A stretch of 64,000 nt of DNA from Kitasatospora sp. SolWspMP-SS2h (GTDB taxonomy: Bacteria; Actinomycetota; Actinomycetes; Streptomycetales; Streptomycetaceae), in NCBI RefSeq assembly GCF_003259315.1, contig NZ_QLLT01000022.1, positions 62,001 to 126,000 of the forward strand. Reading direction: 5' to 3'. Below are positions 7,659 through 16,195 of the stretch, in pieces. How positions within the stretch are numbered: position 1 is the first letter of the stretch; each line of letters begins with the position of its first letter. Position numbers and translations under genes: made by a program. Below the pieces are notes generated by a model, which was not told the origin of the DNA, made no database searches, and was given only the letters and a program-made list of their open reading frames with translations.

Positions 7659-7869
7659 ACCGGCACCACCTGGTGCGCCGAAATCGCGCTCCTGTCGATG
7701 GGGCGAACGGCAGACGAGCACCAGCCGCGCAAGCGTCCGGCCGCGACGATTCCGATTGCGGCAAGAACCACCGAACACACCCTGCGCAACCAGACGAGCG
7801 CACTATGCTGCCCCCACCCAATCCGCACGACATTCACACGGTCTGACAGGTTTGAACGGAGTCATCTGC

Positions 7870-10800
7870 ATGGTTCACCGCCGCTCCGGACAGCGCAGCG
7901 CCACCGACCCCCTGGAGCCGCTCCTGGAGTCCTGGCAGAAGTCCCTGATCGACCTGGGCTTTCGCAACCGGCTGGTGCACTACCGTCGCGGCGGCAGACA
8001 GGCGGGCACGGACATCGCTGCCCCGGAACTGGCGCGGGTGCTGGAAGCGCTGCCCAAGGGCTGCCTGTTCGCCCCGGTACCGGAGACGAGCCCGGATGCC
8101 GGGACATCGGTCGAGCTGTTCGGATACTCCGACCCCCCGCTCACGAAGCCGACCGGAGGCCGCCCCCTCGACACACCCGCCTCTCGCACGGGCACCGGCG
8201 GGACCCGGCTCGCCCTCCGCACGACCAAGGCGACCCAGGGCGAGCAGGACAGGCACCTCAAGCGCCTGGCCACCGTGGCGCAGGAGAAGTACAACGACTT
8301 CGGCCTGTGGGTCCTGCACCTCGGTGTCGGTTTCCTACAGTGGTGGCCGGCCGCCGACGCCGATCCCGTATCCTCCCCCCTTCTGCTGGTGCCGGTACGG
8401 CTGCGCAAGTGGAAGGGCGACTCCTTCCTTCTGGAACCCAACGGGGACGAGGAGCCGAGCTTCAACCCGGCGCTAGCCGTCAAGATGGAGGAGATGGGCC
8501 TCGAATGGCCCGCTCCGGAACAGATCGACCTCACTGACGCCGTGGGCCTGTTGGAGCAGGTCCGCAGGACCGTCTCGGGCCGCACGGGGTGGCAGGTCAG
8601 CGAACGTGTGGTGCTGGATGCCTTCAACTCCAGCAAAGAGGTGATGTACCGGGACCTGCGGGACAACATGCAGAGGATCCTGGGCAGTCCGCTGGTGCGC
8701 ACCCTGGGGCTGGGCTCCGGTCCGGCCGACACCGCAGGCTGGTTCGACTTCGATCCGGTGCCGCTCGACCTGATAGACCAGAAACAACCGCCGGAGAGAG
8801 CACCGCTCGTGCTGGACGCGGACTCCTCCCAGCGCCAGTGCGTCGCCGCCGCGATCGACGGCAGGAGCTTCGTGATGGACGGCCCGCCCGGTACCGGCAA
8901 GAGCCAGACCATCACCAACATGATCGCCGGGCTCCTCGAGCAAGGGCGCAGTGTCCTGTTCGTCAGCGAGAAGGCCGCCGCGCTGGACGTGGTGCGCAAC
9001 CGCCTCGAACAGGTCGGTCTGGACGACTACGTCCTCGCCCTGCACAGCAACACCGCCAACCGCAAGCAGGTCGCACAGGAGCTGGGCCGCGCGCTCGCCG
9101 CGCCCCGCCGCTCCTTCCCCGCTGCACGTCGGGACGAGCTCCTCACCGCAGAGGAGCTGCGCCGGGAACTCTCCGGGTACGCCGCTGCGATGAACGAGCA
9201 CCACGAGGGCATGAACCGCTCCCTGCACGACGTCCTGGGCCGGGTCTCGTTGCTGCATTCCCTGCCGCAGCTCGCCCCGGAACGGGAGTTCGACGCGGTC
9301 GGCCTCACCGAGGAACTGCTGCGCGGCATCCTCGACGGCGCGCGGTGGGTTTCCCGGTCTTGGCGGCCCGCGGTGGAAGGCGAATCGTTCGTCTGGCGCG
9401 GACTCGGTGAATCCGGCGGCGAACTGAACGCCCTGGCAAGGGCCTTGGAAGACTTCGCTGGCCTGCGCGGAGCCTTGGCCCCACATGGCCCGCTACTGGA
9501 GGCCATGGGCTGGGACGGCCTCTACGACGTCGAGCGTCTGATCAACGCCATCCGGCTGGGTGCCGGTCGGCCCGCCGTCCCCCTGCCCTGGTTGACGACC
9601 GAACCGGACCGGATCACCGACGGCATCCGGATGTTCGAACGCCGGCTGGAGGCAGTGGAAACGTCCGAGCGGAAGGCCCGCGACCTGCTCGGAGCGGGCT
9701 GGGCCGAACTCGCGGATCCCCTTGCACCGGTCTCCCCCGAACCCGGGCCACAGGAACGGGCACTGACCGAGCTTGTCCCGGCCGGCCTGGACCTGGCCGA
9801 GGCCACCGCCGTACAGGTCGATGCCCTCACCAACCGGCTGACGGCCGATGCGCGGAACCTGGAACGCGCACTGCAGCAACTCGCCAACGCAGCACGCGTG
9901 TACGGCGTCCCCGCGCCGGAGACCTGCGCCCAGGGCCTGCGCTTGGTCCAGCTGACCGGTCTGTCCCTGCCGGAACAGACCCAGAAGCCTCCGGCGCAGT
10001 GGCTCACTCCCGCCGGTGCGGCCCAGGCCCGTACCGCCCTGGACCGGCTGTCCGACGTAATCGCCGATCTGCGTGCGGCCCGCGACAAGGCCCGTCGGCA
10101 GTTCACCGAGCAAGTCCTGGCGGAGACTTCGCTGGTGGATGTGGCCCAACGCTTCGCCACCGTGCATCGCTCGATCACCGCACGCCTGTCCTCCGCGTGC
10201 CGGGCCGATCGTCGTACCGTACGAACCCTGCTACCTGCGGGTGCCAAATGCACGAAGGCCGTCCTCGCCGCACTGCCGGACGCAGTCGCCTGGCAGCAGG
10301 CCCAACAGCAGCTCGAGTACGAGGGCCGCCGGAGCGGGGAGCTCCTCGGCCACTTCTGGCAGGGCGAGGAGACCGATTTCGCCTCGGCGGAGAAAGCGCT
10401 CGGCCTGGCCTCACGGGCCGCCGAACTAGCTCCGCAGGTCCTGGACCTAGAAGCGTTCCGCTCCCAGCTCGCGCACGACGGGGAACCCCGTCCGACGGCC
10501 CGCGAGGCCGCCCGGCAGGCTGGCGAATCGCTCGCCGCGTGGCGCGACTCGCTGGTCCTGCCGCCACGTCTGGGCGCGCCCGGCGAGTTGGAGGACGGTT
10601 CCCTGGCCGATGCCGTCCGTTGGAGCACCGCCCACCTGCCACCGTTGCGGGAGGCCTCCCGGTTGCTCGCGCACGTCCGTACGGTGTCCGGACACGACGA
10701 CCTGACCCTGGGGCGGGCACGCGCCGCGGTCACGGCCGCGCTGACCGCTCGGGCCGCCGACGAGGAGTTCGCCGCCCACTCCGTCGGAGACGGTGAGCTC

Positions 10801-13362
10801 CTCGACGTGCTGTACGCCGGCCGCGGCACGAAACGAACCATGCTGGAGCAGGCCTTGGCCTGGCTGCGGAGGCTGCGGGAGAACTGCCTACTCGAAGATG
10901 GGGTGTTCCCCACCGAGGCGGCCCGGATCCTCCATCGGGCGCTTCCCGACCCCGTGCTGGAAGAGGCCAGGGACTTCTGGGACCGCTCCAGCGCCAGATT
11001 GGCCGACATGTTCGACGCGTCACGTGAACGTGAACTGCGCGCTGCGCTGTCCGTGACCTCGTCGGCCGAGCTGCTGCTGTCGCTGCTGGACGGCGATCAC
11101 GGCGGACCTGACGAGTGGGCCGCTTACCAGCGAGGCCAAGGAGCCCTGGAGAAGGCCGGCCTGGGCGATCTGACCTCCCGTGCCGTCCGGGCCGGGATCA
11201 CCCCGGAGGACTTCCCGAAGGTGGTGGAGAAATCCGTATTGCGCTCCTGGACGGATCGCGTGATCCAGCGCGACCCCCGACTGGTGTGGAACCGGGCCGA
11301 GGACCGCGACGACAAGGTCGCCGCGTTCCGCGACATCGACCGCTCCCTCGCCGAACACGCCCGGACGCGGGTGGCCCGCGCCTGCGATCTGAATCGCCCC
11401 GACGCGCTCAGCAGCCCCGGCGCGAGGCTGATCCAGCACGAAGGCAAGAAGAAGATCCGGCACAAGCCCGTGCACGTGCTGCTCCGGGAGGCCGGAGCGG
11501 CGGCGCTGCGCGTCAAACCCTGCTTCATGATGAGCCCCCTGACGGTCAGCCGGTTCCTGCCGCCGGACCTCACCTTCGACGTTGTGATCTTCGACGAGGC
11601 GTCCCAGATCCTGCCGCAGGACGCGATCAACTGCGTTTACCGGGGCAAGGCCCTGATCGTGGCCGGGGACGAGAACCAGTTGCCGCCCACCGCTTTCTTC
11701 ACCGCAGGCGAGGAGGAGGACGACGACCCGTACACCGAGGACGAAGTCCCTCGGTACGAATCGCTGCTCTCCCTGGCCAAGGGCAACGGGATGCTCAAGG
11801 AGCTCTCGTTGCGCTGGCACTACCGCAGCCGGCACGAACACCTGATCGCCTTCAGCAACCGCCAGTTCTACCGGGGTGCGATGACCACCTTCCCCGGCGC
11901 GTTCTCCGAGGGCCCCGACGTGGGCGTGGCCTTCTTCCGAGCCGAGCAGGGCCTGTACCGCTCCGGTGTGGCAGCGCGCAACAACCCAGGCGAAGCCGCC
12001 GAGGTCACCCGTCGCGTCATCCACCACTTCCGCACCCGCCCGGGCCGTTCGCTGGGCGTCGTCGCGCTCTCCCAGGCCCAGGCCGAGGTGATCCGGGAGG
12101 CGGTCGACCAGGAACGCCGGCGGAACCCCGGTCTGGACGAACACTTCTCCGACGACCGGCTGGACGGTTTCTTCGTCAAGAACCTCGAAGCGGTCCAGGG
12201 CGACGAGCGCGACGTGATCATCATGTCCGTCGGCTACGGCCCCGATGAGAACGGCAAGCTCAACCAGAACTTCGGACCGATCAACCGCAAGGACGGCTGG
12301 CGGCGACTCAATGTCGCCGTCACCCGGGCCCGCTACCGGGTCGAGGTGGTCGCCTCCTTCGAGCCCGATGCCCTCCGCCCGTCCGAAAGCGCGAGCTTCG
12401 AACACTTCGCCCGCTACCTCAAGTACGCCAAGTACGGCCCGGCCGCACTCGCTCAGGACAGCGCGGACGACAACGCCCTGCCCGAGAGCCCGTTCGAGGA
12501 GTCGGTGCTGGAGGTACTACGCGGCTGGGGCTACACCGTCCAGCCTCAGGTGGGCGTCGCCGGCTACCGCATCGACCTGGGGGTGCGTGACCCTCGATGG
12601 CCTGGACGCTACGCCCTCGGGGTCGAGTGCGACGGTGCCATGTACCACTCCTCCAAGGCGGCCCGTGACCGGGACCGGCTGCGCGAATCCATGCTCACCG
12701 GTCTCGGCTGGACGCTGCACCGGATCTGGGGCACCGACTGGTACCGCAACCGGGCGGCAGCCGAGAATCGGCTACGAACCGCCGTCGAACGGGCTGCGGC
12801 CCGCAGCGCGGACACCGCTCCCCCGTCCGGGGTCGCTGCGGAGATCCCCCGAACCGCGTCCGCGCCGCACTCTCCGACGGCGGCACCCGCACTGAAGCCC
12901 TCGTCCTCCGACAGCTCGGTCCCGGCTAAGGGTGCCCTTCCGAATTCCTCCGAACAGCGCGTCCGCCACGAGTTGGAACAGTTGCGAGCACAACTGGAAC
13001 TGCACTCTGACGCGGCCGTTTCCGACTCCCGGCCCCGGGCCCGTACCGACCAGCAGCGCAGGCAGCGCGGGCTCGCCGAGCAACTGGAGGAGCGTGCCGC
13101 CCTGCTCAAGGCCTACCTGACCGGCGACCGTAGAGCTATAGCGGGCACGGTGTGCCCCGGCCGCCTGGTACGGATCGATTTCGGCGGGGACCAGCAGGAG
13201 TACGAGATCACCTCCCAGGAACCGCACTCCACCGAGGTCGAGAAGCTCAGCCCATTCACACCGCTCGGCCGGGCTCTGCACGGCCGGATGGCCGGCAACC
13301 GTATCGAGTACGAGCACGACGGACGCCGGATCACGGTGCAGCTGCTGACCGTCCGGGACTGA
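7870..13362 (+). CDS. DUF4011-SF1 helicase-Vsr-like nuclease (Hhe-like) with GreA/GreB-like C-terminus
   Basis: An 1830-aa protein; ATG 7870 has GGAG 8 nt upstream. Domains in order: DUF4011 (about 15-270; SLIDLGFRNRLVHY, LHLGVGFLQWW, SPLLLVPVRLRKW); an SF1 helicase split by a long helical insert, with Walker A GPPGTGKS (338-345), motif Ia FVSEKAAALD, DEAS (1242-1245), GDENQLPP (from 1266), RWHYRSRHE and motif VI NVAVTRAR (near 1480); an MTES_1575/Vsr-type PD-(D/E)xK nuclease (about 1540-1640) with E1545, RID1569 and VE1586CDG; then a charged coiled-coil hairpin (about 1693-1755) and a GreA/GreB-like domain (about 1764-1828; SPFTPLGRALHG). The DUF4011-helicase-Vsr architecture is that of the antiviral gene Hhe, as I recall it from published defence-gene surveys. 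An antiphage role is inferred; the Gre-like end is a further feature. Confidence 0.88.
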   Translation: MVHRRSGQRSATDPLEPLLESWQKSLIDLGFRNRLVHYRRGGRQAGTDIAAPELARVLEALPKGCLFAPVPETSPDAGTSVELFGYSDPPLTKPTGGRPLDTPASRTGTGGTRLALRTTKATQGEQDRHLKRLATVAQEKYNDFGLWVLHLGVGFLQWWPAADADPVSSPLLLVPVRLRKWKGDSFLLEPNGDEEPSFNPALAVKMEEMGLEWPAPEQIDLTDAVGLLEQVRRTVSGRTGWQVSERVVLDAFNSSKEVMYRDLRDNMQRILGSPLVRTLGLGSGPADTAGWFDFDPVPLDLIDQKQPPERAPLVLDADSSQRQCVAAAIDGRSFVMDGPPGTGKSQTITNMIAGLLEQGRSVLFVSEKAAALDVVRNRLEQVGLDDYVLALHSNTANRKQVAQELGRALAAPRRSFPAARRDELLTAEELRRELSGYAAAMNEHHEGMNRSLHDVLGRVSLLHSLPQLAPEREFDAVGLTEELLRGILDGARWVSRSWRPAVEGESFVWRGLGESGGELNALARALEDFAGLRGALAPHGPLLEAMGWDGLYDVERLINAIRLGAGRPAVPLPWLTTEPDRITDGIRMFERRLEAVETSERKARDLLGAGWAELADPLAPVSPEPGPQERALTELVPAGLDLAEATAVQVDALTNRLTADARNLERALQQLANAARVYGVPAPETCAQGLRLVQLTGLSLPEQTQKPPAQWLTPAGAAQARTALDRLSDVIADLRAARDKARRQFTEQVLAETSLVDVAQRFATVHRSITARLSSACRADRRTVRTLLPAGAKCTKAVLAALPDAVAWQQAQQQLEYEGRRSGELLGHFWQGEETDFASAEKALGLASRAAELAPQVLDLEAFRSQLAHDGEPRPTAREAARQAGESLAAWRDSLVLPPRLGAPGELEDGSLADAVRWSTAHLPPLREASRLLAHVRTVSGHDDLTLGRARAAVTAALTARAADEEFAAHSVGDGELLDVLYAGRGTKRTMLEQALAWLRRLRENCLLEDGVFPTEAARILHRALPDPVLEEARDFWDRSSARLADMFDASRERELRAALSVTSSAELLLSLLDGDHGGPDEWAAYQRGQGALEKAGLGDLTSRAVRAGITPEDFPKVVEKSVLRSWTDRVIQRDPRLVWNRAEDRDDKVAAFRDIDRSLAEHARTRVARACDLNRPDALSSPGARLIQHEGKKKIRHKPVHVLLREAGAAALRVKPCFMMSPLTVSRFLPPDLTFDVVIFDEASQILPQDAINCVYRGKALIVAGDENQLPPTAFFTAGEEEDDDPYTEDEVPRYESLLSLAKGNGMLKELSLRWHYRSRHEHLIAFSNRQFYRGAMTTFPGAFSEGPDVGVAFFRAEQGLYRSGVAARNNPGEAAEVTRRVIHHFRTRPGRSLGVVALSQAQAEVIREAVDQERRRNPGLDEHFSDDRLDGFFVKNLEAVQGDERDVIIMSVGYGPDENGKLNQNFGPINRKDGWRRLNVAVTRARYRVEVVASFEPDALRPSESASFEHFARYLKYAKYGPAALAQDSADDNALPESPFEESVLEVLRGWGYTVQPQVGVAGYRIDLGVRDPRWPGRYALGVECDGAMYHSSKAARDRDRLRESMLTGLGWTLHRIWGTDWYRNRAAAENRLRTAVERAAARSADTAPPSGVAAEIPRTASAPHSPTAAPALKPSSSDSSVPAKGALPNSSEQRVRHELEQLRAQLELHSDAAVSDSRPRARTDQQRRQRGLAEQLEERAALLKAYLTGDRRAIAGTVCPGRLVRIDFGGDQQEYEITSQEPHSTEVEKLSPFTPLGRALHGRMAGNRIEYEHDGRRITVQLLTVRD

Positions 13363-13381
13363 CCACACTGCGGTGCGCGTC

Positions 13382-13416
13382 GCCGGGTGGCCTTCCGACA
13401 GGAGCCGCCACCCGGC
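13382..13416 (+). terminator. terminator of the helicase-nuclease gene
   Basis: A perfect 10-bp stem (13382-13391 with 13407-13416) with a 15-nt loop, 20 bp beyond the stop codon. Confidence 0.65.
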
Positions 13417-13424
13417 TCGGCACG

Positions 13425-13440
13425 CCCCTCGGGCGAGGGG
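13425..13440. terminator. small hairpin between the helicase and nei genes
   Basis: CCCCTC (13425-13430) pairs perfectly with GAGGGG (13435-13440) over a 4-nt loop. It lies between the convergent 3' ends and may help end nei transcription. Confidence 0.4.
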
Positions 13441-13463
13441 TACCCCAGCCCAGGGTCAGGAGT

Positions 13464-13491
13464 GCGTCAGGACCGCTGGCAGCGCGGGCAC
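13464..13491. repeat. right 28-bp direct repeat (within nei 3' end)
   Basis: The partner of 7631-7658. Bases 13467-13491 are the last codons of nei including its stop. The flanking bases differ from the left copy on both sides, so the identical core is exactly 28 bp. Confidence 0.85.
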
Positions 13492-14273
13492 CAGAACAGG
13501 TTCCGGGCGGCCAGCTCCTCGGTGCGGACCGGGGTGCCGCAGACCAGGCAGGGCCGGTCGTGCCGCCGGTACACGTACACCTCGCCGCCGTGGTCGTCCA
13601 CCCGCGGCGGGCGGCCCATCGCCTCCGGGGTGTGCTCGGGGCGGACGGTGTCGATCCGGCCCGCGGCCACGCCGTCGTGCATCAGCGCCACCAGGTCCGT
13701 CCAGATCGCGTCCCACTCGGCCCGGGACAGCTCGCGCCCGGGGCGGTGCGGGCTGATCCCGAGCCGGAACAGCACCTCGGCGCGGTACACGTTCCCGACG
13801 CCGGCCAGCACCTTCTGGTCCATCAGCAGCGCGGCCACCGTGCTGCCGCTGCGGGAGACCCGCCGCCAGGCCGCCTCCCCCGACTCCCCGGCCCGCAGCG
13901 GGTCCGGCCCCAGCCGGTGGTGGACGGCCGCCTTCTCCTCCGGCGTGAGCAGCTCGCAGGCGGTCGGCCCGCGCAGGTCGGCGTACCCGGTGTCGTTGAC
14001 CATCCGCAGCCGGACCTGCCCGACCGGCTCGGGCGCCTCGCCCGCCCCGAACGCGTACTTCCCGTACAGCCCCAGGTGCACGTGCAGCCAGTGCTCGCCG
14101 AAGCCCAGGAACAGGTGCTTGCCGTGCGCCTCCGCCTCGTCCAGCACCCGCCCGTCGATCAGCGCGGCCCCCTCCGCGAAGCGCCCCTGCGGGCTGGACA
14201 CCCGCACCGGGCGCCCCCCGAACAGCTCGTCGTTCTGCCTGGCCAGGCGGTGGATCACATGCCCCTCGGGCAC
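13467..14273 (-). CDS. nei: Fpg/Nei-family DNA glycosylase (endonuclease VIII, Nei1-like)
   Basis: A 268-aa bifunctional glycosylase/AP lyase for oxidised bases. The N-terminus PEGHVIHRLA supplies the catalytic Pro2 and Glu3; PEGH rather than PELP points to the Nei1 branch of actinobacteria. Further family blocks are GRVLDEAEAHGKHLFLGF, the H2TH region with VLAGVGNVYRAEVLFRLGI, and the C-terminal zinc finger CLVCGTPVRTEE...FWCPRCQRS with four Cys. The GTG start at 14273 follows GAGGAG by 12 nt. The gene end serves as the right boundary of the neighbouring accessory unit and is intact, as expected when a mobile unit restores the target gene. Confidence 0.92.
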   Translation of the reverse strand: MPEGHVIHRLARQNDELFGGRPVRVSSPQGRFAEGAALIDGRVLDEAEAHGKHLFLGFGEHWLHVHLGLYGKYAFGAGEAPEPVGQVRLRMVNDTGYADLRGPTACELLTPEEKAAVHHRLGPDPLRAGESGEAAWRRVSRSGSTVAALLMDQKVLAGVGNVYRAEVLFRLGISPHRPGRELSRAEWDAIWTDLVALMHDGVAAGRIDTVRPEHTPEAMGRPPRVDDHGGEVYVYRRHDRPCLVCGTPVRTEELAARNLFWCPRCQRS

Positions 14274-14340
14274 CGGCGGTCAACTCCTCGGTCGGTGTGG
14301 CGTGAGGAGTCCATTGTCCCAGGGCGCTCGGACAGCCCGG

Positions 14341-14391
14341 GCGGCCCGGCTCAGGGGGCGGCCCGGCTCAGGAGGCGGACCGGTTCAGAGG
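14341..14391. repeat. 17-bp tandem repeat x3 at the tetR 3' end
   Basis: Three units of 17 bp (14341-14357, 14358-14374, 14375-14391) on the pattern GCGG(C/A)CCGG(C/T)TCAG. The third contains the TGA of the minus-strand tetR gene. The period is not a multiple of three. Confidence 0.75.
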
Positions 14392-14951
14392 GCGGCGGCG
14401 GCCTCGCGCAGGGCGGCGAGTTCGGCCAGGGCGAGGGCGGTGAAGTCCTGGCCCGGGCGGTCCGCCCAGCGGGCGAGGGCGGTGCGCAGGGCGAGCAGGG
14501 CGAGTTCGGCGGTGAGGACGGCGGCCGGGTCGGGGACGCCGCGCTCGCGCAGGGCCGCGGTGAGGGCGGTGGCGAGGGCCTCGCGCTTGAGGAGTTCGCG
14601 TTCGGTGAGCTCGGGGTTGGCGGCGACCACCTGCTGGCGCTCGCGGACGGCGGGGTGGCGTTCGGCGGTGAAGGCGTGGGCGCCGGCGGCGGCGAGGGCG
14701 GCCCCGGCGGCCTCCAGCGGGCCGGCCCCGGGCGGGGCGGCGGCGATCGCGTCGGCGAGCAGGCGCAGCAGCGCGTCGCCGCCGGAGAGCACCTCGCGCT
14801 TGTCGGCGAAGTGCCGGAAGAAGGTGCTCTTGGCCAGCCCGGCGCGTTCGGCGATCTCGGCGACGGTGGTGCGGTCGTAGCCCTGGTGGACGAAGAGTTC
14901 GAGCGCCGCGCGCTCCAGCCGTTCGCGCGCGTTCGGGTCCCATCTGGCCAT
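14385..14951 (-). CDS. TetR-family transcriptional repressor
   Basis: A 188-aa TetR protein. The N-terminal DNA-binding domain (about 8-55) has ALELFVHQGYDRTTVAEIAE followed by the recognition-helix motif GLAKSTFFRHFADKREVL; the C-terminal ligand-binding half is Ala/Leu-rich and helical. ATG 14951. It is divergent from an SDR gene, and two 23-bp imperfect palindromes lie between the starts, so autoregulation and control of the neighbour are likely. The effector is unknown. Confidence 0.9.
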   Translation of the reverse strand: MARWDPNARERLERAALELFVHQGYDRTTVAEIAERAGLAKSTFFRHFADKREVLSGGDALLRLLADAIAAAPPGAGPLEAAGAALAAAGAHAFTAERHPAVRERQQVVAANPELTERELLKREALATALTAALRERGVPDPAAVLTAELALLALRTALARWADRPGQDFTALALAELAALREAAAAL

Positions 14952-14965
14952 GGCACGGAGTCTAC

Positions 14966-14988
14966 GTGACGGGAGATGGTCGCATCAC
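14966..14988. promoter_or_regulatory. candidate TetR operator 1
   Basis: A 23-bp imperfect palindrome of the form GTGAnGnGA...TCnCnTCAC, 15 bp upstream of the tetR start. It is repeated almost unchanged 41 bp further on (operator 2). Confidence 0.6.
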
Positions 14989-15006
14989 GGGGCTCGGCGC
15001 GTTATG

Positions 15007-15029
15007 GTGACGGGACAAGGTCTCATCAC
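15007..15029. promoter_or_regulatory. candidate TetR operator 2
   Basis: A second copy of the 23-bp palindrome, with GTGA and TCAC ends and an internal GAC...GTC core, 16 bp before the SDR start. It lies where it could block the SDR promoter. Confidence 0.6.
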
Positions 15030-15045
15030 TCGGAGGTCCACCCCC

Positions 15046-15948
15046 ATGCGCGTCTTCGTCACCGGAGCCACCGGCCACCTCGGCTCCGCCCTCGTCCCCG
15101 AACTGCTCGCCGCCGGCCACCGAGTCACCGGCCTGGCCCGCTCCGACGCCTCCGCCACCGCGCTCACCGCCCTCGGCGCGGACGTCCGCCGCGGCGACCT
15201 CGACGACCTGGACGGCCTGCGGGCCGCCGCCTCGGCCGCCGACGGGGTGGTCCACCTCGCCTTCAAGCACGAGGCGATGCTCGACGGCGACTACGCGGGC
15301 GCGATGGCCGACGACCTGAAGGCCGTCCGGGCCCTGGTCGAGGCGCTCGCGGGCACCGGCAAGCCGCTGGTCGGCACCGGCGGGACGGGCGGCGGCAACA
15401 CGCCCGGCCGGCCCGCCCTGGAGAGCCTGGTCGCCCCCGGCGCCCCGCGCACCGAGGCCGAGCAGGCGATCGTCGACGCCGCGGCGGACGGCGTGCGCTC
15501 CAGCGTCGTCCGGCTGCCCCCGGTCGTCCACAGCCCGCTCGACCGGCACGGCTTCGTCCCCACCCTGATCCGGATCGCCCGCGCCACCGGCACCTCCGGC
15601 TACCTCGGCGAGGGCACCAACCGCTGGCCCTCCGTCCACACCCTGGACGCCGCCCACCTCTACCGCCTCGCCCTCGAACACGCCCCCGCCGGCACCCGCC
15701 TGCACGCCGTCGACGACGAGGGCGTCCCCTTCCGCGAGATCGCCGAACGCATCGGCATCCGCCTCGGCGTCCCCACCGCCCCCGTCCCCGAGGAGAGCGC
15801 CGCCGACCACTTCGGCTTCCTCGCCCGCCTCGTCCCCCTCGACCTGCCCGCCTCCTCCGAAGCCACCCGCGCCCTGCTCGACTGGCGGCCCCGGCACCCG
15901 GGCCTGCTCGACGACCTCGACCAGAACCACTACTTCACCGGGAGCTGA
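15046..15948 (+). CDS. SDR / NAD(P)-dependent epimerase-like oxidoreductase
   Basis: A 300-aa extended-SDR protein. The Rossmann motif is at the N-terminus (FVTGATGHLGSALV, GxxGxxG type), followed by LARSD and RRGDLDDLDGL cofactor-loop segments. The usual YxxxK motif is not obvious; PRTEAEQAIVDAAADGVRSS stands at its place, as in the atypical 3-beta-HSD-like subgroup. ATG 15046 follows CGGAGG by about 9 nt. Divergent from and probably repressed by the TetR protein. The substrate is unknown. Confidence 0.85.
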   Translation: MRVFVTGATGHLGSALVPELLAAGHRVTGLARSDASATALTALGADVRRGDLDDLDGLRAAASAADGVVHLAFKHEAMLDGDYAGAMADDLKAVRALVEALAGTGKPLVGTGGTGGGNTPGRPALESLVAPGAPRTEAEQAIVDAAADGVRSSVVRLPPVVHSPLDRHGFVPTLIRIARATGTSGYLGEGTNRWPSVHTLDAAHLYRLALEHAPAGTRLHAVDDEGVPFREIAERIGIRLGVPTAPVPEESAADHFGFLARLVPLDLPASSEATRALLDWRPRHPGLLDDLDQNHYFTGS

Positions 15949-16002
15949 CCCCCGCCCACCCCCGACCGCACCGCCCGGGGCGGCCACCGCCTCCGCCCCC
16001 CT

Positions 16003-16195
16003 CCGCCCCTCGCCGCGCGGCGGAACCCCCGCGTACGTGCAGCGGACTCAGGACCGGGCGAACCCCGACGCGCGTGCAACCGGACCAGGTTCGCGCGGTC
16101 CGGGCCGACGGCGGCCCCCGACGCGCCCCCGCCCCTCGCCGCGCGGCGGAACCTCAGCGCGCCTGCAACCGGCTCAGGACCGCGCGGTCCAGGGC
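16003..16195. repeat. degenerate repeats of the P-loop kinase gene 3' end
   Basis: A 25-bp segment (GCCCCTCGCCGCGCGGCGGA core) occurs at 16003-16027 and 16129-16153. The last ~40 bp of the kinase gene (16154-16195, with GCAACCGGCTCAGGACC) recurs in decayed form at about 16068-16107 and about 16029-16058. The sequence between the SDR and kinase stops is therefore made largely of duplicated gene end. Confidence 0.6.

Larger units (their letters stand above)
7659..13463 (+). mobile_element. 5.8-kb single-gene accessory unit inserted at the nei 3' end
   Basis: The unit is bounded by the perfect 28-bp repeats at 7631-7658 and 13464-13491 and carries one large gene plus two terminator hairpins. 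By eye its coding sequence uses A/T-ending codons (such as CTA, GAA, CGT) more freely than its neighbours, suggesting acquisition from elsewhere. No integrase, excisionase or transposase gene lies inside, so it would have moved with a helper enzyme, or it is the remnant of a larger island. The 306-bp gap 7564-7869 to its left holds the left repeat, a CCTTG-CGT-CAAGG palindrome (7603-7615) outside the unit, and a possible TATGCT -10 hexamer (7804-7809). Confidence 0.6.

Noticed and set aside
7634-7837. Small minus-strand frame ending in CPRCQRS
   Set aside because: Only the last seven codons resemble Nei; the rest is unrelated. It is treated as the left repeat, not a gene.
7756-7869. Upstream extension of the helicase-nuclease to an earlier in-frame start
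   Set aside because: The added 38 residues have no family similarity, and the downstream ATG 7870 has a proper GGAG at 8 nt.
7659-13463. Integrase or transposase inside the accessory unit
   Set aside because: I read all frames between the repeats; apart from the single large gene there is no frame with recombinase features.
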